A DNA stretch of 64,000 nucleotides from Gigantopelta aegis (GCF_016097555.1 NC_054701.1:8088560-8152559), one strand, 5' to 3'; positions 1 through 10,490 are shown, numbered from the stretch's first letter. Notes: generated from the sequence alone by a model not told the origin. Program-made: numbers and translations.

Positions 1-1429
1 ATTTCCATAAATGTTAGAGTTGGTATGGGTTTGAAACTTAATTAATAGTATAAATTATGTAGTTAGATCTATAATTATGACACTTCTTCGGTCTTATATT
101 GCTGCAAACGCTTTTGGCATGCTTCACAGTAATCTTCCAGGCCATGTTCATCAACAACAAATCAGGGATCGAACCAATGGGTATTTTAAACATATTAATT
201 TGGTAGAGTGTTCTAAAAGGCAAGAATTCATTGGAGCTTAATTAGGGATTTTTTAGTGTTATTAATACAGAATCGATAGCAAGCGCCCAAATATACTCGC
301 AACACAAGGGGGCCGCGTTGTAGTCTCAGCGCTTCTTAAAGCTTATTGAAAAGACTCAAAATAGCGCTTCGTTGTCGACCTTTTTTGTGTTTTGTTTGGT
401 TGTTTGTTTCTTGTTTTCAGGTGCGGATTCAAAGTCGGGTATATAATCATAGAAAAGGTAAGCAAGTGCTGGTCCTGGTGAAGGTTTTTTTCATACCTGA
501 TTATATCAACGTCATACGGTATTTTTCAAGAAGCATATGATGCAACTGAAGCTGTAAAATTAATATGTACTTATTTTTACATATTTCTTATGTAGTTTCG
601 CGTTTTAAAATTTGCGTTATGGATCCGAGTAAAATACTCACTTGTCCCGGACGGGAATAAAATGTGGACAAAAACACTTTGCATATTTCAACATAATGTT
701 ATTTAAAAACAATAGTAGACATTTCTTGATTACAAAAGGCTGTCATCGAACTTTATATATATATAATTAAAAAAAAAATTCACACGTCAAATTGAACTCC
801 TCTTTCTTTGATTTTGATAGTTAATGAAACATATTTTTCTTCTTTCTTTCTCTCTGTTTTTTCCCCAGTCATTTTGGTATTTGGTGACAAAGTAACTTCC
901 ACTTGGTGACAAAATAATTTCCACATACTCGTCTTCGTCAATAGTGGCTAATATGCAGTAACCCTATCATGTACTAGTGTGATTGGGAAATAGTTTATTA
1001 TCCTGTCATCAAGTACCAATGGGAGGGTGCTGGATGTTCACATTTCAATGGTATTTCGACAATTTCCGGCAATATAAGTTACGAAAATTGCCGAAGACGT
1101 TACCATAAAAACATCAACATTCGTTTGACGTGACGTCAACAATGCTTTGTCGTTTTAATATGCTTATTGATGTCAAAGCGATACCACGTACATTCGTCTG
1201 AAAATAGTTTGACTTCAGAAATATGCGAAAACATCGCTGTTTAACATTTATAATCATATTTATTTTAATTATGTTTTTAAATGTAAAATATTAGTGCATG
1301 GATCTAATACTACCTATACTAATGACGGAAAGATGCTTCAATCTAGCTTCTGTGTTATTCTGTTCTAATATTTCCTGCAAATGTTGAGCGGATATATCAA
1401 TAGAGGTAAGTGATTGATTGATTTGTTTA
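1..1429. other. AT-rich spacer, no gene seen
   Basis: No coding pattern or recognised repeat family was found. Two small items stand out: a 22-bp imperfect direct duplication (ggtgacaaa.taa.ttccac) at about 894-938, and a full palindromic CRE, TGACGTCA, at 1131-1138. Confidence 0.5.
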
Positions 1430-1745
1430 ATTTTCCAGTAGTACAGCGCTCGCTCGATGCGCGGTCGGTTTGAGATCGATTCCCGTCAGTGGCCCCATTA
1501 CGCTATTTCTCGTTCCAGCCAGTGCACCACGACTGGTATATTAAAGACCGTGGTATGTACTACCCTGTCTGTGGGATGGTGCATATAAAAGATCCCTTCC
1601 TCTCAATCGAAAAGAGTAGCCCATGAAGTGGCGACAGCGGATTTCCTCTCTCAATTTCTGTATGGTCCTTAACCATATGTCTGACGCCATATTACCGTAA
1701 ATAAAATGTGTTGAGTGCTTCATTAAATAAAATATTTCTTCCTTC
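1430..1745 (+). mobile_element. SINE-A copy (tRNA-headed SINE), near full length
   Basis: A degenerate tRNA-like head (B-box-like gagatcgattccc) is followed by the SINE-A body, recognised by ctcgttccagcc, gaccgtggtatgt, gggatggtgcatataaaag and gtggcgacagcgg. It ends in the family tail (gttgagtgcttcattaaata) and a C/T-rich run. The same body recurs at 23640, 25190, 32438 and 38424 (+) and, inverted, at 9295, 21864, 25765 and 36060. The copy is diverged and non-coding; mobilisation would need LINE machinery in trans. Confidence 0.85.
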
Positions 1746-2489
1746 TTTTTTCCTTTTTTTTAAAATTGTTTCTTTATCAGGACCGATGAAGTTGGAGGTG
1801 GGGGTGCGTAGGCAGTATTTTATACTGTGGGGGACCCACATTTGGAGGAGGAATCCACACTGTCAATGAGATGTGTTATAGGGCGACAAATACATAATTT
1901 AATTGGTTTGACTGGGGGACATGGATCTCGTGCCGCCCCCTCCCCCTCGCTACGTCATTGGCTGGATCCGCCACAGTTTTGTTTTAGTATGCTGGGTTTG
2001 TTTTTTGTTTTTTTAAATAGATTCTTCGGGGGTTAGGGGTGGGAATTCAATTTTAGGATAATCTGCGACTGACAGTTCCCTGACCCGTGCTTACACCTTC
2101 TTTACATTATATCTTCTGAGATCCGCGGAAAATGTTTCAAAGTTCTAAAACCACGGTTTCGTCACGCTTATCTGTTTTGTTTTCATAACGATATACATAA
2201 AACCTACTGTTCACACCGCTCATCTTTATCCAATTCCAGGTGACGAAGGGTGGCAAATATCGTTAATCTCCTTGTTATTAAACACCTAGCGAGATAAATC
2301 GCTTACTTCATTAGAGATATAATTTTTCTGCCAGCCTTCCAGAAGCGCGTGCGATGACGTGGTTGTTTTGCCGTTTTAACTAGTGCTCCAGGAGCCTGCA
2401 ACATCAAAGGAACGTGTCGCGTGCCCACGGAAGGTGTTAATTCCTGACAGTTTCTTACCTGTCCGTCTCTAACCATTAACCTCTGTAAC
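1746..2489. other. spacer, no gene seen
   Basis: Mixed-composition DNA with G-rich patches (1795-1835, 2025-2045). One short open frame near 1827-2036 shows no family resemblance. Nothing further can be supported. Confidence 0.4.
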
Positions 2490-2670
2490 CCGTTTCGGTA
2501 GCCAAGTGGTTAACTTAAAGGCAGGGTCGAATCCAGGAAATGAGCACCTTAACCCTTTTCCTGTCCTGAAGAAGAAAAGAAAATTTAAACCCAGGACAGG
2601 CGTGCGCTACAACAGCTTGTTCTAAATGTGCACGTAAAACCCTATGACCTGACAGTAAATGAGCTGTAAT
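2490..2670 (+). mobile_element. SINE-C copy with tRNA-like head
   Basis: An A-box-like stretch (ggtagccaagtggttaa) and a B-box-like stretch (gggtcgaatcc) are followed by a segment containing ggcgtgcgctacaacagctt and a tail with gacctgac. The tail segment recurs about 300 bp downstream (2890-2970), so it is a repeat rather than a lone tRNA. The tRNA-like part cannot form a full tRNA gene. Confidence 0.55.
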
Positions 2671-2859
2671 TCGACAAACTAAGTTAAAAATTACTCAAAT
2701 AGCTCCTTAAGTTTACTTTCGATAAACAGTTCCAAATTATGCGCCAAATTATCTCATGAAAACTGCGCAAAACTTTAATTTTGGATTTAAACCTACGGGA
2801 CATTAAAAATTCAATAGCACCACCAATACCTAATCCCATCCACCCCCTCCCCCTTCCTG

Positions 2860-2975
2860 TTCTGGGCGGAGGAGCCGGCATACGTCGACGCCTGCGCTCA
2901 CGACAGACGTGCGCTACAACAGCTTGCTCTGAATGTGCATTTTAAAACCTATGACCAGACCTGACCTCTAGGAAA
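2860..2975 (+). mobile_element. SINE-C tail fragment
   Basis: Direct repeat of the 3' part of the element at 2490-2670 (acgtgcgctacaacagcttg, then ctatgaccagacctgac). It follows a GC-rich patch at 2835-2880. It is a 5'-truncated copy. Confidence 0.5.
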
Positions 2976-3335
2976 TAGGTGGGGTTTTTTACGGGGACTA
3001 GCGTAAAAAGGGCAAATGGACAAACTCGTAAAATAGAAAAGAAAGAGTCACTTGAATGTAGTTGGGGTCCGTCCTCTAGTTCCCCGCCCACTTTGATCCC
3101 TCTCTGAATGGCTTTGACAATAGGTATGACGTGATGGGCGATTTCATTATTAAAGTGTCAAATGAGAAGACGGAATACACATACAATTGTACAATGGTAA
3201 CATAAAATACATCGCCACCTAGCTTAAATAGGCTTATTAATTATTAGACATATAAAATATTACTTAAAACTATACAGAAATTAAATTAAAATACATAATC
3301 ATGTTAATACTTGTACTACTTCTTATATTAATAAC

Positions 3336-3717
3336 AGGGACTGTCCTGAGTTAATCTGTTGTCAAGTTTAAGATGTTTCTGACTAATAGTAATAACACCT
3401 ATTTAACGACTATAATTATAATTAAATAACTGTTCTTGTTTCGAATATCAGTGTCTGTGTATCCAGTGTGTTTCTGATCATTCCAATCTTTGTAGTAGCT
3501 CAAACGTCTTTTCTATTTCCTAATATATATATATATATTTGTTTTTTCTTTTGTACGTACATAAAAATTTAGTTTAGAGTACTATATACTACAAACATTA
3601 GAACGATCAGATACATAATATTAAATATACAGCCACCGATATTCTAAAGAAAATAACTTGGATATGTAATAGGTGGTAATTAAAAAGTCTTTATTAGTCG
3701 CAAACGTGCCAGTCTCT
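3336..3717. mobile_element. MITE-1 foldback element, copy 1 (old)
   Basis: Diverged copy of a roughly 380-bp element whose two halves are imperfect inverted repeats of each other. Diagnostic parts are aagatgtttctgactaat near the left, tgtacgtaca at the centre, and attagaacgatcag and tattagtcg on the right. It abuts the next copy directly; the junction reads tctctttaaagggacattcc, so both ends share one TTAA. Confidence 0.75.
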
Positions 3718-4115
3718 TTAAAGGGACATTCCCGAGTTTGCTGCATTGTAAGATGTTTCCGACTAATACAATATTTATACGATTAAACTTACATATTAAA
3801 TATATTTTCTTGTTTAGAATATCAGCGTCTGTATATTCGGTGTGTTTCTGGTCGTCTTAATATTTGTAAGAAGCCCAAACTTGACTGTGTTTTCAAATAA
3901 TTTCGTACGTACGAAAAAACATATTTTAGGAAATAAAACATATTTTAGGAAATAAAATGAAATTTAACCTAGTACAAATATTAGAACGATCAGAAAAACG
4001 TTTAATATACAGCCACTAATATTTTATGCAGAAAAATATATTTGATATGTAATTACAATCGTTAAAAAGTCTCCGTTAGTCGATAACATCTTAAAAATTA
4101 CAGGAAACACAGGAA
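3718..4115. mobile_element. MITE-1 foldback element, copy 2
   Basis: Starts with TTAAAGGGACATTCC, then gagtttgctgcattgtaaga. The palindromic centre is ttcgtacgtacgaa. The right arm repeats the left in inverse (agtcgataacatctta) but the last terminal bases have decayed. No coding capacity. The TTAA at the outer edge suggests, without proving, a TTAA-targeting (piggyBac-like) transposase. Confidence 0.85.
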
Positions 4116-4239
4116 TTTTGTTTGCAATGTTCGCTTAAATTCAATTCAAATTTTGGTTTGCGTATCCAGTCTTTCTTGTCGTGCTGTTGTGTGTAGTAGC
4201 TACGATGCATTGTATACGAAACAGAAGAGGTAAATATCT

Positions 4240-4450
4240 CCAGAACTAGGGTCGGTGACGGTCAGCTAGCGGCTTTGCGGCTGGTAGGTACTGGGTTCGT
4301 GTCATTACGTCTCCCTTACTAACCACAAACCATTAATTCTCTCCAGAACAGACAGCTCACATAAATAAGGTGTTTGCCCAGGGAAGCATGCTTGAACCGT
4401 AATTGGATATAAGCCCGAAAAGGAATTAAAATAAATTGCAAGGCAATAAA
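4240..4450 (+). mobile_element. SINE-B copy, degraded
   Basis: Shows the SINE-B signature ggctggtaggtactgggttcg, then cagacagctcacataaa, gcatgcttgaaccg and attggatataagcccgaaa. Better copies are at 12151, 27067 and (inverted) 45850. The head is tRNA-like but decayed. Confidence 0.7.
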
Positions 4451-4961
4451 GGACATTTTCTTTTAAATAATTTTATCATCTCAAAACACATGGCACCACT
4501 AATATTTTAAGCAGTTATCGTTTGATGTGAGAAATTAGCGCGCTCATAAAGTATATGTAATTTGCATCAATTCTAAAATACACAAAACAAAACTATTGGC
4601 TTCTCATTTCACTTTGATTACTCTAGCACTGGAATCAACATAATATGGGGAGCTCTTCAGGTCTGAGATACGAAACTATCGTTAGGAATGTCTCTACATC
4701 ACTTTCGTCCATTGTTCGCCATTTTCTACAGATCGAACCGAATAGCTCTTCTCTGCCTCGTTGTCACCGAGATTGCTATTTGCTTTCTTTGATATAAAAC
4801 GATTTAAAGCCACTCGGCTATCTGGCGACTACTAGGTACTTGCTAAATAATCGGATGATCCAGAAAAGCAGACCCTCGATACAATTTGATTTATTACATT
4901 GCCGACTTAATCGGACGAATATTAGATATCCAAGAAATATAATTATTCACAAGTAGATTGC

Positions 4962-4984
4962 GGGGGGGGGGGGGGGGGGGGGGG
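4962..4984 (+). repeat. poly-G run (23 G)
   Basis: Uninterrupted run of 23 G in AT-rich surroundings. Similar G or C runs occur at 6284, 33464, 44635, 49648 and 62008. Confidence 0.95.
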
Positions 4985-5416
4985 ATGATGGAACCTAGTA
5001 AGAATGCTTGTCGAAATATTGTTTAATGTACTAAGGCGGATATCAGTACAAACACGTCGCTATAGTACATCAATAAATATTACTTCTAATCATCCAGAAG
5101 ACTGACAAATAAGAAAAGGTTAGTCTTCAATGTCTTCCGGTTTTTATATAATTTTTCATAAAGAAAAGTTTAGTATGTGTGTTCATACTCAGATATAAAT
5201 TAAACTATTAACAGAAGAAATAGTAATAATAAAATATAGTTCATTAGTACCACTGCCATGTATATTTTTCAAATTAACCTAAATTATTTCCAATTTTATG
5301 AAAGTTTTCAATACTTCTGGATTCAAAAAGAGAATAACACTAAATAGTATTGGTTCTTGCAACAAATGACAGTGTGTGGCCATGTTGGGTTTTTCTTTCT
5401 TTAATGGTAAACAGTT

Positions 5417-5796
5417 TTAAAGGGACATTCCTGACTTTGCGTCATTATAAGATGTTTCCAACTTATAAAATATTTCTACGATTAAACTTACATATTAAAT
5501 ATATTTTCTTGTTTAGAATATCAGTGTCTGTATATTCAGTGTGTTTCTGGTCGTCTTAATATTTGTAAGAAACCCAAACTGGATTTTGTTTTCAAATGAG
5601 TTCGTACGTACGAAAAAAAAGCAATATTTTAGAAAATAAAATTTAACCTAGTACAAATATTAGAACGATCAAAAACAAGTTTAATATACAGCTACTAATA
5701 TTTTATGCAAAAACAAAATATAATTACAATCGTTAAATAGTCTGTTAGTCGATAACATCTTAAAAGATACAGCAAACTCTGGAATGTCCCTTTAAT
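5417..5796. mobile_element. MITE-1 foldback element, copy 3 (both ends kept)
   Basis: Begins tttaaagggacattcctgac and ends ggaatgtccctttaa, so both terminal inverted repeats are present. The centre holds gttcgtacgtacgaa. Total length is about 380 bp with roughly 185-bp imperfect inverted arms. This is one of the two best copies for defining the family. Confidence 0.88.
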
Positions 5797-6283
5797 ATTT
5801 GTTAAATATATAAATGAGAAAGCATGTTTTTATTTGTACCAAAGGCAATTTTAAGGATAAACTTTAATTATTTGAAAAGCTGTTCTTTAATAATGATACC
5901 TTAAATGATGTGGACCTTTTAAAGGTTTAAACGTCCACGAATTTAAAGGAGCATTAGGTGTTAGATGTTTATGAGGATGTTTTTTCTTCTTTTGTAATCT
6001 AAACAACTGTTTGGATAATACTAAAGTAGTAGTGTTGTGACCATAAGAAGGATAAATGTAATCCCTTTTAAAGATCTTTTGTTGGAATTTTTTTTAACAT
6101 CAACCGAAGACTGAAAATTCTTAATGTATGAATACCTATACTAAACTTGTTTATGAAAATATATTATATCAGAACACATATACGTACATATGAAAACTAA
6201 ACTTTAATTTTTAAATTATAATAAAATAATAAGAAATATTATTTTAACTGCATTTATGTTTGTTATCTGATTCGGACCAAAAT

Positions 6284-6284
6284 C

Positions 6285-6316
<32 letters not shown>

Positions 6317-6320
6317 AACA

Positions 6321-6350
<30 letters not shown>
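6284..6350 (+). repeat. C17 / poly-A / (AAT)n compound run
   Basis: Seventeen C, then an A-rich run, then about nine AAT units. It is simple sequence between the copy-3 MITE and the foxQ2 promoter. The intervening DNA at 5797-6640 shows no gene. Confidence 0.9.
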
Positions 6351-6355
<5 letters not shown>

Positions 6356-6685
6356 TGTTACGAATAAAAATTGCGGGAGATTAGAAAATTATCTTTCTAA
6401 AATATTGTGAAGAGTTGGTATAGTAAAGACGCATGTTTTCTGAATACACGTGATCCGATTTGCCCACCCATCTTGAATCATCGCTGATCTGTTTTGGTGT
6501 GTCTCAACCTGGTTTCTGCACCGATTATTCAAAGTACTATTACATATAGTAAGACTCAACCACACAACTATCGACATTACTATTTCATTTTCGAATTAGC
6601 GTAATCGCTAGTTGTTTGTGTTTTGACAAGAGTTAAATACTTCACGACACCCTTATCTCGGTGTTGTTATACCTGTATCTACGAT

Positions 6686-6704
6686 CACGCCCCCTGGTGG
6701 CCAG
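6686..6704 (-). promoter_or_regulatory. CTCF-type binding motif upstream of foxQ2
   Basis: Read on the - strand the site is CTGGCCACCAGGGGGCGTG, matching the bilaterian CTCF core CCASYAGRKGGC at every position. It lies about 340 bp upstream of the foxQ2 ATG. CTCF is conserved in bilaterians, including molluscs. Binding is inferred from the motif only. Confidence 0.6.
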
Positions 6705-6722
6705 CCCTTTACCACACTAGAT

Positions 6723-6756
6723 CCAATGACGTCGCTGTCGTGTTGGTACAGCCAAT
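6723..6756 (+). promoter_or_regulatory. CCAAT / CRE / CCAAT cluster (foxQ2 promoter candidate)
   Basis: A CCAAT box (6723-6727) runs straight into a CRE-like TGACGTC (6727-6733), and a second CCAAT (GCCAATCA) lies at 6751-6758. Such NF-Y plus CREB/ATF-type spacing is common in metazoan promoters without a TATA box. The position, about 300 bp 5' of the ATG, suits the proximal promoter. The transcription start is not determined. Confidence 0.45.
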
Positions 6757-6948
6757 CAAAAAGCCAAGAGATTAAAGAAGTACATCGGAGTCAGTTTGGC
6801 CACTGAAATATTTGGGCTTAAACGGTGAAGTGCATGATAAACGAAACCTGTCCAGCGTTAATTATGCGGAATAGGTATGTTTGACTCAGTGTTTCTATGT
6901 TTTGCCATAACTAACAGACCATAGTCATTTAGTGGAGTAAATTTGCGA

Positions 6949-6997
6949 TGTTAAGCGTATGTCGGCGTTGAGCTTGTTTTTCAAACATTCTGTGTAA
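6949..6997 (+). other. two short uORFs in the foxQ2 leader
   Basis: Two upstream ATGs out of frame with the main ORF open short frames: ATG at 6949 (7 codons, MLSVCRR) and ATG at 6959 (12 codons, MSALSLFFKHSV, stop at 6995-6997). If both are in the mature leader they would dampen translation from the ATG at 7045. Whether the leader is spliced here is unknown. Confidence 0.4.
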
Positions 6998-7044
6998 TAG
7001 CTTTGTGTGGCCGTCGCGGAGTTAACCCTTCAAGTCTCTCGAAC

Positions 7045-8316
7045 ATGCAGAACTCACACTATGACCAGACCGTGTACCAGGCAGGGCTGTACGGAGCGTC
7101 GTCCGGATACGATGCTGGGACCATAAAACTCCACCATGGTCACTACGCCGACGCTGACACGTGCTACAGCAACTACAGTGGTAACAACAGTGCTAATTTT
7201 ATATCCAGAGAGCCGCCATCGTACGCAGACTCGACCTTGTTCCATCACGGCTTTCCTTCCAATGCTAGCCATTCCTACTACAAGATACCTTCTCGTCCGA
7301 CGGACTTGCCTGAATACGGAACACAACGTGAACCAGAACAAATTGCATTCAGGGTTGATCCTTCTATAGAGGGACCCGAAGAGTACAGGCCGAGATATCC
7401 GAGTAATGATGCTAAAGCGATCTCTGAAATTGATGCAGGTTCGGTTAAAATTGAAGGCTTGAAGCTGGAACACGAATCAGATGGATTTGGAACAGATCTG
7501 TCCTCGTCTGTCCTGACAGAACCGTTAAGCGAAACTGCTGCCAATGAAGACCCCTTGTCGCAGATGCAGGAAGGCGATCTTGGCCAAGCCAAAGAGAAGT
7601 TTAACGATGATGCCGAATCCCAAACACAAGACAAGGATGATGCTTTGAAAACTAGTCCAGACGTCAAACCGACTCTCTCGTATATAGCCCTTATAGGTAA
7701 AGCTATTCTAGAATCATCCCAGAAAAGACTGAACCTTGGTTCCATATACAACTGGATAGAAACTAATTACCCCTACTACCTGAACAGGGGTCAAGGTTGG
7801 CGTAACAGTGTCCGCCACAACTTGTCCCTAAATGACTGTTTCATCAAAGCCGGACGTTGCGAGGACGGCAAGGGAAACTACTGGGCCATACATCCGGCCA
7901 ACATTCAGGACTTCATGAGGGGGGATTTCCGTCAGCGACGCCGGTCACGACGGAGGGGCAGAAAGAAGGACGGAGATTTTGGAATGTATCCAATGACCAA
8001 CGGGTACCTCGGCAGTGCCGCTGGGTCTGCCCTGAACCCTGGAATGACTTTCAACCCCCCTCCCACCGTCTACAGCTCCATCTACTCCCCCTACACCGAG
8101 GCGGAGAGGCGGGCGTATAGGCTGGATGAGGCATTGCTGAGGCAGAGCATCGGCAACCCGTTCATGAAGTGGTGCCACAACGGTGGCTGCAGCAGCGCGC
8201 CAACGGGGACGTCGTGCAACTCGAACGTGTACGGTGGCGCCTCCTGCCAGTGGCAGGGTTATAGCGATAACTCTTCGCAGCCCGTCTATCAGCTGAATTC
8301 TTCGTTCTCAAGGTAA
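7045..8316 (+). CDS. foxQ2: Forkhead transcription factor, FoxQ2 class
   Basis: The 423-residue frame from the ATG at 7045 holds one forkhead (winged-helix) DNA-binding domain at about residues 208-300. It begins KPTLSYIALIGKAIL, has recognition helix GWRNSVRHNLSLNDCF (251-266), and ends with GKGNYWAIHPAN and GDFRQRRRSRRRGRKK. The domain sequence and the GDFR+RRR basic tail are FoxQ2-like. The ATG was chosen as the first in-frame ATG (A at -3); the frame stays open upstream only to a stop at 6952. The N-terminal 200 residues are Tyr/Ser-rich, then acidic, without a known domain. The C-terminus is Asn/Ser/Gly-rich, and I see no clear EH1 Groucho motif. Odd points: KPTLSY replaces the usual KPPYSY, and the final codons read AAG-GTAAGG, a splice donor containing the stop. 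FoxQ2 proteins act in the nucleus in anterior/apical patterning; the class is reported as expanded in Spiralia, so paralogue identity is open. Confidence 0.92.
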   Translation: MQNSHYDQTVYQAGLYGASSGYDAGTIKLHHGHYADADTCYSNYSGNNSANFISREPPSYADSTLFHHGFPSNASHSYYKIPSRPTDLPEYGTQREPEQIAFRVDPSIEGPEEYRPRYPSNDAKAISEIDAGSVKIEGLKLEHESDGFGTDLSSSVLTEPLSETAANEDPLSQMQEGDLGQAKEKFNDDAESQTQDKDDALKTSPDVKPTLSYIALIGKAILESSQKRLNLGSIYNWIETNYPYYLNRGQGWRNSVRHNLSLNDCFIKAGRCEDGKGNYWAIHPANIQDFMRGDFRQRRRSRRRGRKKDGDFGMYPMTNGYLGSAAGSALNPGMTFNPPPTVYSSIYSPYTEAERRAYRLDEALLRQSIGNPFMKWCHNGGCSSAPTGTSCNSNVYGGASCQWQGYSDNSSQPVYQLNSSFSR

Positions 8317-8533
8317 GGAATGCTTTTATCAAGACAATAGATAGTGTCAGATGCCTGAAGCCATGTCATCTGGTATCAGAGTATCTCGGTCGTCTAGACC
8401 TGTAGAAACCGTCCTACATCCTTATACAATTCAACAATGAAGACAAAAAAATTTATTTTGCACTATGGGTTTTGGGGCGGTTTTTTTTTTTTTTAATCCT
8501 GTCTTTGACTTTAAAATTTCATTTTGGATGAAT

Positions 8534-8539
8534 AATAAA
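8534..8539 (+). terminator. candidate polyadenylation signal for foxQ2
   Basis: AATAAA 218 bp after the stop at 8314-8316, at a suitable distance for a short 3' UTR if the transcript is not spliced at 8313. If it is spliced there, this signal would be intronic. Confidence 0.4.
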
Positions 8540-8727
8540 ACATTCGGATATATCAAATTCGATTAATTGCAGTATACGTTTTAAAAGTAAGTTGAGTTTC
8601 CTGTTTTATACGAAATACCCTGTCTTTTATGCTGCGAATATAATTCGACATTTATATTAAAAACGTCCTTTAAATTATTTTCCAAAATAACAAGATACAA
8701 CTAGATAAGACGGAACTGAATAACATA

Positions 8728-8869
8728 CGTTAAAGGGACTATCCTTTGTTTGCACCCATTGTAAAATGTTTCCGACTAACAAGAGTATTTTAGGCAAGTA
8801 AAATTACGTATTCAATATATTTTCGTGTTTACAATACCAGTGTCTGTATATTCAATGTATTTGTTGGTC

Positions 8870-8901
<32 letters not shown>

Positions 8902-8909
8902 TGTCTGTC

Positions 8910-8951
<42 letters not shown>

Positions 8952-9140
8952 TGTCGGTGTGTGTGGGTGTGGGTGGGTGTGTGTACGAAATTATTAGGAG
9001 GTAAAATGCGACTTGGACTACTATAAACATTAGGACAACAACAAACACCATATTTATACATACTGATATTCTAAACAAGGAAATGTATTTAATATTTTAG
9101 TTTCGTCATCAAAAATGAAACAAACAGACTTTTTTAAAAG
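8728..9140. mobile_element. MITE-1 copy 4 with an expanded GT microsatellite at its centre
   Basis: Left end gttaaagggactatcc, then aaatgtttccgactaacaag. The right half carries cattaggacaacaacaaac and ctgatattctaaacaagg. The palindromic GTAC-rich centre seen in sister copies is replaced by about 115 bp of (GT)n with CTGT interruptions. The right terminus is lost. Confidence 0.78.
8869..8987 (+). repeat. (GT)n microsatellite
   Basis: About 115 bp of GT repeats broken by ctgtctgtcg and gtgggtg variants, inside the MITE-1 copy. Open frames read from it are simple-sequence artefacts. Confidence 0.95.
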
Positions 9141-9294
9141 ATGTCTTTATAATTATTATAGTCTTAGCTTTTCTATTATAGTACCATAACCACAAATGTT
9201 CTGACAGTTATCTTATATACATCTCAATTCGAAAGCCTATAAATGACTATCATTCTCGCATTGCAATGAATGTAGACTTGATTCAAAAAGTTTG

Positions 9295-9550
9295 TTTTGT
9301 TTAACGGCACCACTAGAGCACATTGATTTATTAATTATCGGCTATTGGATGTCAAATATTTGGTAATTTTGACATATAGTCTAAGAAAGGAAACCTGCTA
9401 CATTTTTCCATTAGTAGCAAGGAATCTTTTATATGTGCCATCCCATAGACAGGATAGCACATACCACGGCCTTTGATATACCAGTTGTCGGGATACTGGC
9501 AAGAGGGAAAATAGCCCAATGGGACCACAGACGGGGATCGGTAGACTTGA
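9295..9550 (-). mobile_element. SINE-A copy, inverted
   Basis: Reverse complement shows the body in order: cccattgggctatttt, ggccgtggtatgtgctatcc, gggatggcacatataaaag, tagcaggtttcc, atatgtcaaaattacc, gatgattaat-like, and the tail gtgctctagtggtgccgtta. The head is cut just 5' of gatccccgtctg. This subfamily has the tatgtcaaaattacc body variant. Confidence 0.85.
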
Positions 9551-9750
9551 TTCAAACCCAGAATTAGGACATCCTGCTAATACACAAACTGAATATACAT
9601 GTATTTCCAAAAATATCGATGGATATTGTTAGTGGTCAAGGCTACATGTCCACACCTGGCTCTAATTAAAATGTATGGCATTAATGTACTAATATATCTG
9701 AGGTTGTTTTTTTTCTCAAAAATATTAAAAAGAAAAAGTAACAATAACAG

Positions 9751-9751
<1 letters not shown>

Positions 9752-9788
<37 letters not shown>

Positions 9789-9820
9789 TTATTTATTTAT
9801 TTGTTGTTGTTGTTGTTGTT
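9752..9820 (+). repeat. (ATT)n / (GTT)n microsatellite
   Basis: About 12 TTA units, then tatttatttat and a short GTT run. Simple sequence. The span 9560-10390 also holds an AT run at 9968-9990 and no gene. Confidence 0.9.
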
Positions 9821-10394
9821 TACATATATTGTAATAAGCAAAATAATTAATACCTAAAAAGCTAGTCTAGACACTCAATAATAATACAATTTAAATCATT
9901 ATTTTGTGATGGAAATTTTATATTTTATGTACGTGTAATCATACATGTCATGTAACTGTTAATTAGATATATATATATATATATATATATTCCACACACT
10001 CGAACAAGTAATATTTCATCTAGGTGTAACTCTTAATATTGTTAAAAGATCAAAGATTTTACTTTTTGTGCATATCACTGGCAGGTTATATTTACATTTT
10101 GCATGTAGACAAAAACTCCTTACTAATATAAATATAATATTAGTAAATTGTATGGGGGTGGGGTATATAATCGATTTTTACTGTTTATAGATTTTGTTTA
10201 TCAAAAGCAGAAGATAAAAATGCGTTTTAATATGCATCGTCATAGTTTTTGTAAATTGAGAAATATCAACTCTTTTGTCTATTTGGTATGTCGGGTAGAC
10301 GCTAAAACAAATAGTTTGCGTACAAACGTTGTATACGTAGGTAGGTGTGTGTTTTTAAAATGACCGTAAAGAAATTTAAAAAAAAAAAATCATT

Positions 10395-10490
10395 TACATT
10401 TAAAATTAACAGTTATTTTCTAACATACTTTGTACCATGTATGCTACGAGAAAGAAAAACCTTCTGAAGTTAAAATCGACAACGTTTCTG
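10395..10490 (+). repeat. Repeat E, copy 1 (flank of the 28-bp array)
   Basis: About 95 bp (actttgtaccatgtatgcta, agaaagaaaaacc) are shared with 11565-11700, where the matching position has only one unit-like stretch instead of an array. It is therefore a dispersed repeat in which one copy gained a tandem expansion. Confidence 0.6.

Noticed and set aside
2490-2540. tRNA gene from A-box and B-box-like motifs (also at 12151, 27067, 31964, 32438, 36060, 38424)
   Set aside because: They are heads of SINEs followed by family bodies, and do not close into a full tRNA cloverleaf.
7003-7044. Extended foxQ2 start upstream of 7045
   Set aside because: It would require a TTG start codon; the first in-frame ATG is at 7045 with a good context.
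7054-7751. Antisense open frames across foxQ2
   Set aside because: Shadows of the real forkhead coding sequence; no known domain and no independent context.
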